64,000 nt of DNA, from the NCBI RefSeq assembly GCF_000227135.1, contig NC_018255.1, forward strand, positions 317,374-381,373. The letters are read 5' to 3'. The number at the start of each line of letters is the position of its first letter. Within the stretch, counting starts at the first letter, position 1. The notes below the pieces were generated by a model, which saw only the letters and a list, made by a program, of their open reading frames with translations, was not told the origin of the DNA and did no database searches. The stretch comes from Leishmania donovani (Eukaryota; Euglenozoa; Kinetoplastea; Trypanosomatida; Trypanosomatidae). The position numbers were made by a program, and so were the translations under genes. Positions 60,980 to 64,000 of the stretch are shown in pieces.

Positions 60980-62908
60980 ATGCCGCTGCCGTGGCAGTCG
61001 CTATCCCACACACAGGCAAGCCAGATGGATAAGAAGACGGCTCTCGCACAGCTGCGGCAGTCGAAGTTTGTCTATGAGCGCGGCCTTGAGCGGCAGGAGG
61101 CGGAGCGGCGGGCAAAGCTGCACCGTTTTCTTGATCAGCACAAGCACGCAAGCCAGTGGGCAACGTCTCTCGCGGCCCTTGTGGACGCGGTGCGGCACGG
61201 CGTGATGCCGAGCGATGCGGCTCTGTGCCGCGCCATGTGCCAGTGTGGGCAACGTGGGCAGCTCCAGGCTGCAAAGCAGGTGTACGTTGATCTCTACCGC
61301 CGGATCGGTCGCCCCCGCCCCCTAAGGGCCCATGTGGCTTTCATGGCTGCCTGTGCCGACGCCGGCGATTTCGCTGAGGCGCATCGACAATTTCGTGCGC
61401 TGCGTGACCGAGATCTCGCGCAGCACGCTAAGAATGCGTCGCACTGCCCAGTGGTGAACGACGACCTCACAACCGAGTACTTGCGCGCCGCGCTGTGTGC
61501 ATCGCTCGGGCGGCGGCCTGCCAGCGGGGAGGAGAGACCCGCTGCCGCCGCCGGCGCGGCCCCAATACCCGTCACACGCACGCAGGGCAGCTCAGCATCG
61601 GAGCCTTTTCAGAGTAGGCGTTCCCCCACGATGACGAAGGAGGAGGGAGCGCGCCCGGCTGAGCGTGGCAGCATGCATCGCGGCCCCGATGACTTCTGCG
61701 GCGGCAAGCCACGCGCAGATGCCACGAAGCAGGACGCTGACGATGTGCCCGCTTCCTCTCCTTGGAAAGTTGCGTTAGAGGAGTTCGTCGCCCTGCGCAG
61801 GAACGCCGAGGTGTTTCGCAAGAACAACGAGCTGACACCGCTGCTGCTGGAAACGGCTACCCAGCTGGCCTGCGTAGGCCGACAGTGGCAGCTATGTCTT
61901 TCGATTCTCCGCGGCGCCGAAGCTGAGCAGGCGCTCATCCCGCCGGAGGCGTACGATGCGTCGATTCGTGCGTGCTACCAAGCACAGAAGCACACCCAGG
62001 TTGTGCGGCTCATGGAGCAGCTTATAGCGACGCGCGCGCCACCCGATGAGCGGAGCGTGCGACTGGCGCTGGCGGCGTCGGAAGAGGTCTCAGCGGAAGA
62101 GCGCGTCCAGCAGACGTTCTCATCTTCGGCGATCGACGGTGTTGGTAGAGGTGGGCGTGGGTGGTCGATGGCGCTCACACTCTTTCAAGCTCTTGAGCGC
62201 AACGGCTTTCCGCTATATCAGCAGAGCTACGAAGCACCGCTGCGGGCGTGTGCCTACGCTGGTCGGTGGAAAGAAGCCTTTCAGATGTTGGACGTAATGC
62301 GGCGCGATAACCGGCCTGTATCCGCCCCCGTGTACGCGCAGGCGCTAGCCTCGCGAATCGAAGCAGCCACCACGTGGGCAAAAGTGCGTCGGCTGATGCG
62401 AGCGTCCAGTCTTGCGGAGGGGCACGCGAGCGTCGTGGTACTCTATCTTGCAGCGCTGCGAGCCTGCATGCGGCTGCGCGACTGGAAGCACTTTGCCGAG
62501 CTGAACCGGGAGATGCGGGACCGCGACATTCCGGAAACGTACGACAAGATGCGACTGCTGATCGAGGCAGCCTACCTGCAGGAGCAGTACCACAGCGTGC
62601 TCATGCGATTTGCTCGGTTTGAGAACATTACGCAGTACGAGCGCCGCCGCGTTGTCGACGACAAGCGTGTGCGCCTCTATGAGGAGGACTTTGCTCTGCC
62701 CCCGGCACTACTAGACATGGTGCTGGCGGCATTCGAGAAGGTAAAGGGACACGCAGATCCTATGGTGGAGGCCGCGTACCAAGCCGCGCTGCGGCACAAG
62801 GAGCGGGGGAGTGGCGGACAGAGCCTCGCCGGCGCCCACACCGCCCCGGACGAGTGGATGTACTCACAGAAGGCCCGTGAGGCGCGTACTTCACCCGAGT
62901 TTCACTGA
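60980..62908 (+). CDS. pentatricopeptide repeat (PPR) protein
   Basis: The 642-residue product consists largely of paired helices with PPR-like spacing. Examples are QLQAAKQVYVDLYRRIGRP followed by HVAFMAACADAGDFAEAHRQ (about 95-135), WQLCLSILRGAE and EAYDASIRACYQAQKHTQVV (about 310-345), SYEAPLRACAYAGRWKEAFQ (about 415-435) and VVLYLAALRACMRLRDWKHF (about 485-505). A low-complexity linker separates the first and later repeats (about 170-260). PPR proteins bind single-stranded RNA, and in trypanosomatids nearly all act in mitochondria on rRNA or mRNA. The N-terminus (MPLPWQSLSHTQASQ) could be a short import signal. A second in-frame ATG at 61025 is possible, but 60980 is first after the acceptor. 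Confidence 0.82.
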   Translation: MPLPWQSLSHTQASQMDKKTALAQLRQSKFVYERGLERQEAERRAKLHRFLDQHKHASQWATSLAALVDAVRHGVMPSDAALCRAMCQCGQRGQLQAAKQVYVDLYRRIGRPRPLRAHVAFMAACADAGDFAEAHRQFRALRDRDLAQHAKNASHCPVVNDDLTTEYLRAALCASLGRRPASGEERPAAAAGAAPIPVTRTQGSSASEPFQSRRSPTMTKEEGARPAERGSMHRGPDDFCGGKPRADATKQDADDVPASSPWKVALEEFVALRRNAEVFRKNNELTPLLLETATQLACVGRQWQLCLSILRGAEAEQALIPPEAYDASIRACYQAQKHTQVVRLMEQLIATRAPPDERSVRLALAASEEVSAEERVQQTFSSSAIDGVGRGGRGWSMALTLFQALERNGFPLYQQSYEAPLRACAYAGRWKEAFQMLDVMRRDNRPVSAPVYAQALASRIEAATTWAKVRRLMRASSLAEGHASVVVLYLAALRACMRLRDWKHFAELNREMRDRDIPETYDKMRLLIEAAYLQEQYHSVLMRFARFENITQYERRRVVDDKRVRLYEEDFALPPALLDMVLAAFEKVKGHADPMVEAAYQAALRHKERGSGGQSLAGAHTAPDEWMYSQKAREARTSPEFH

Positions 62909-63694
62909 AATCTCTGTCTTCCAGATCGCAGCGAAAAACAGCCGCGCTGGTGTTGTGAGGGGCCGCGGGACATGAGCAACACTGTGCGGTCTATGCCTCT
63001 CGGCACTGCCGCGTCTGCAGAGGGGGCGAGTCGAGTGGGCATCGTGAACGCGTCTCTGCTTTCTCGCTCTCACGCTCTCCAGCGCTGATCAGCGAGGCGC
63101 GAAAGAAAGGTAGAAGGCTTCAGTCCTCCGCTTACCGTCTGCAACACAACACTCAGCAGAGGCACCCAAGGCGCTCTGTGCTGTTACCGAGAGAACGATC
63201 GACGTCGAGCAAAGGGCGAAGGAATTCCACACTCACGAGGGAGGTCCTCCGCAATCACTGTGGCACATACAAGCCTGCGCGCATGCACCTCTGACGTCCT
63301 CGCTGAAGGCCAGAAGAGCTAAGCAAGCACGCTCACACGTACGCAATGAGAGGCTCTCCCCACGAATTCGAATGGGCATACCAGTCTCACAACAAAGCGC
63401 CCCGATGCGAAAGCGAAACAACACCGACGGGCGCGCCGTCTGCTGATGCAGACGCTCACACACGAGGCTCCATGTGGGTGCACGGTGCAGAAGCAGGTGC
63501 ACGGGCCCCGCTGCGTGACCTTGTGACAGTTGACATTGTCAACGGGAAGGTGACAAGTGCTCCCTGGGCGTTCCGCGCGTCTTCGCGTCAAACTTTTTCT
63601 CCGGGTGAGAGTGCGTTTCCAATGTTGCTCGACCCTTTCCTTTCGAGAGCTCCCTTCACGTGTCTTCTTCGAGGGTTTCGGGTGTTTTCTCTTC
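62909..63694. other. intergenic region right of the PPR gene
   Basis: No gene is seen. The sequence is mixed and lacks strong tracts until about 63590. A frame from 63346 runs through into the repeat, but it is not conserved-looking and differs from the context of copy 1. Confidence 0.5.
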
Positions 63695-63998
63695 CCACCC
63701 TCTCCGCCGCTTCGTTCGTTGGGCGGTGGGACTCGGAAGCCGTCGCCTCGTTCCTCGCAGCCCCACCCTCCTCCGCCGCTGCTGCCCATCTCTCCTTCCG
63801 CAGCGCATATGTCTCTTCACGCCTCTCTCCCTCTCCCTCTCCTCGCTGCTTCTGCCGCACCTCCTCGCCTTCTCTCGACTTGCATTGCGTGCTACCTGAA
63901 CGCACGCACACACATCGACTGAGCTCCTCCCTCCCCCCTGCCCTGCCCTGCCCTGCCCTGCGACCACACACGTGCAGATTCCTTGGCACTTGATTACG
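63695..63998 (+). repeat. 304-bp direct repeat, copy 2 (at window end)
   Basis: This is the partner of 59154-59457, offset by 4541 bases, with a single substitution (63765). Sequence continues past the repeat for only two bases before the window ends, so the true right boundary of the duplication is not visible. Confidence 0.95.
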
Positions 63999-64000
63999 TT

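Noticed and set aside
1..64000. CRISPR arrays, prokaryotic operons, Shine-Dalgarno sites
   Set aside because: None seen. Spacing, trans-splicing signals and gene content are those of a trypanosomatid nuclear chromosome.

Overview
The window looks like a stretch of a Leishmania-type trypanosomatid nuclear chromosome. Every credible gene is on the + strand with no strand switch. None needs a cis intron. Coding bodies are GC-rich with G/C-ending codons, and they are separated by roughly 1-4 kb of pyrimidine-rich, (CA/GT)n- and poly-T-rich sequence of the kind used for trans-splicing and polyadenylation. This fits one polycistronic transcription unit. From memory, and not checked, the order RNR1 - coiled coil - EEP nuclease - bS16m - ARM protein - SDR - Tctex - S14 resembles Leishmania chromosome 28. 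The species is not determined.

Layout. 1-12.6 kb: MCM2 (replicative helicase), an unrecognised Ser/Ala-rich protein ending in a Cys cluster, a membrane-anchored beta-propeller-like protein, and a small basic protein. 12.6-24.6 kb: ribonucleotide reductase large subunit, a coiled-coil protein, and a 1471-residue CCR4/nocturnin-like endonuclease-exonuclease-phosphatase protein whose catalytic fold is split by long low-complexity insertions. 24.6-29.9 kb: non-coding sequence with a probable gene relic near 27.4-28.0 kb. 29.9-43.9 kb: a divergent bS16-like mitoribosomal protein, a membrane-anchored armadillo protein, a zinc-ribbon plus SDR fusion, a Tctex-type dynein light chain, ribosomal protein S14, an LSm5-like protein with an acidic insertion, and a single-span membrane protein. 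43.9-55.2 kb: a gene-poor stretch with a DUF1648-like membrane protein, a decayed element with a tyrosine-recombinase-like motif, and a serine incorporator. 55.2-64 kb: a large probably mitochondrial protein with dsRBD-like modules, a 404-base assembly gap, and a PPR protein. A 304-bp direct repeat brackets the gap and PPR region.

The genes are not a functional operon. There are thematic groups: DNA replication and dNTP supply (MCM2, RNR1), mitochondrial RNA and translation (bS16m, the dsRBD-like protein, the PPR protein), and mRNA decay or processing (EEP nuclease, LSm5). Expression control is expected after transcription. Start codons were therefore chosen as the first ATG after the first AG that follows a polypyrimidine tract wherever that could be read. 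Several longer open frames begin at non-ATG codons upstream of that point and were trimmed.
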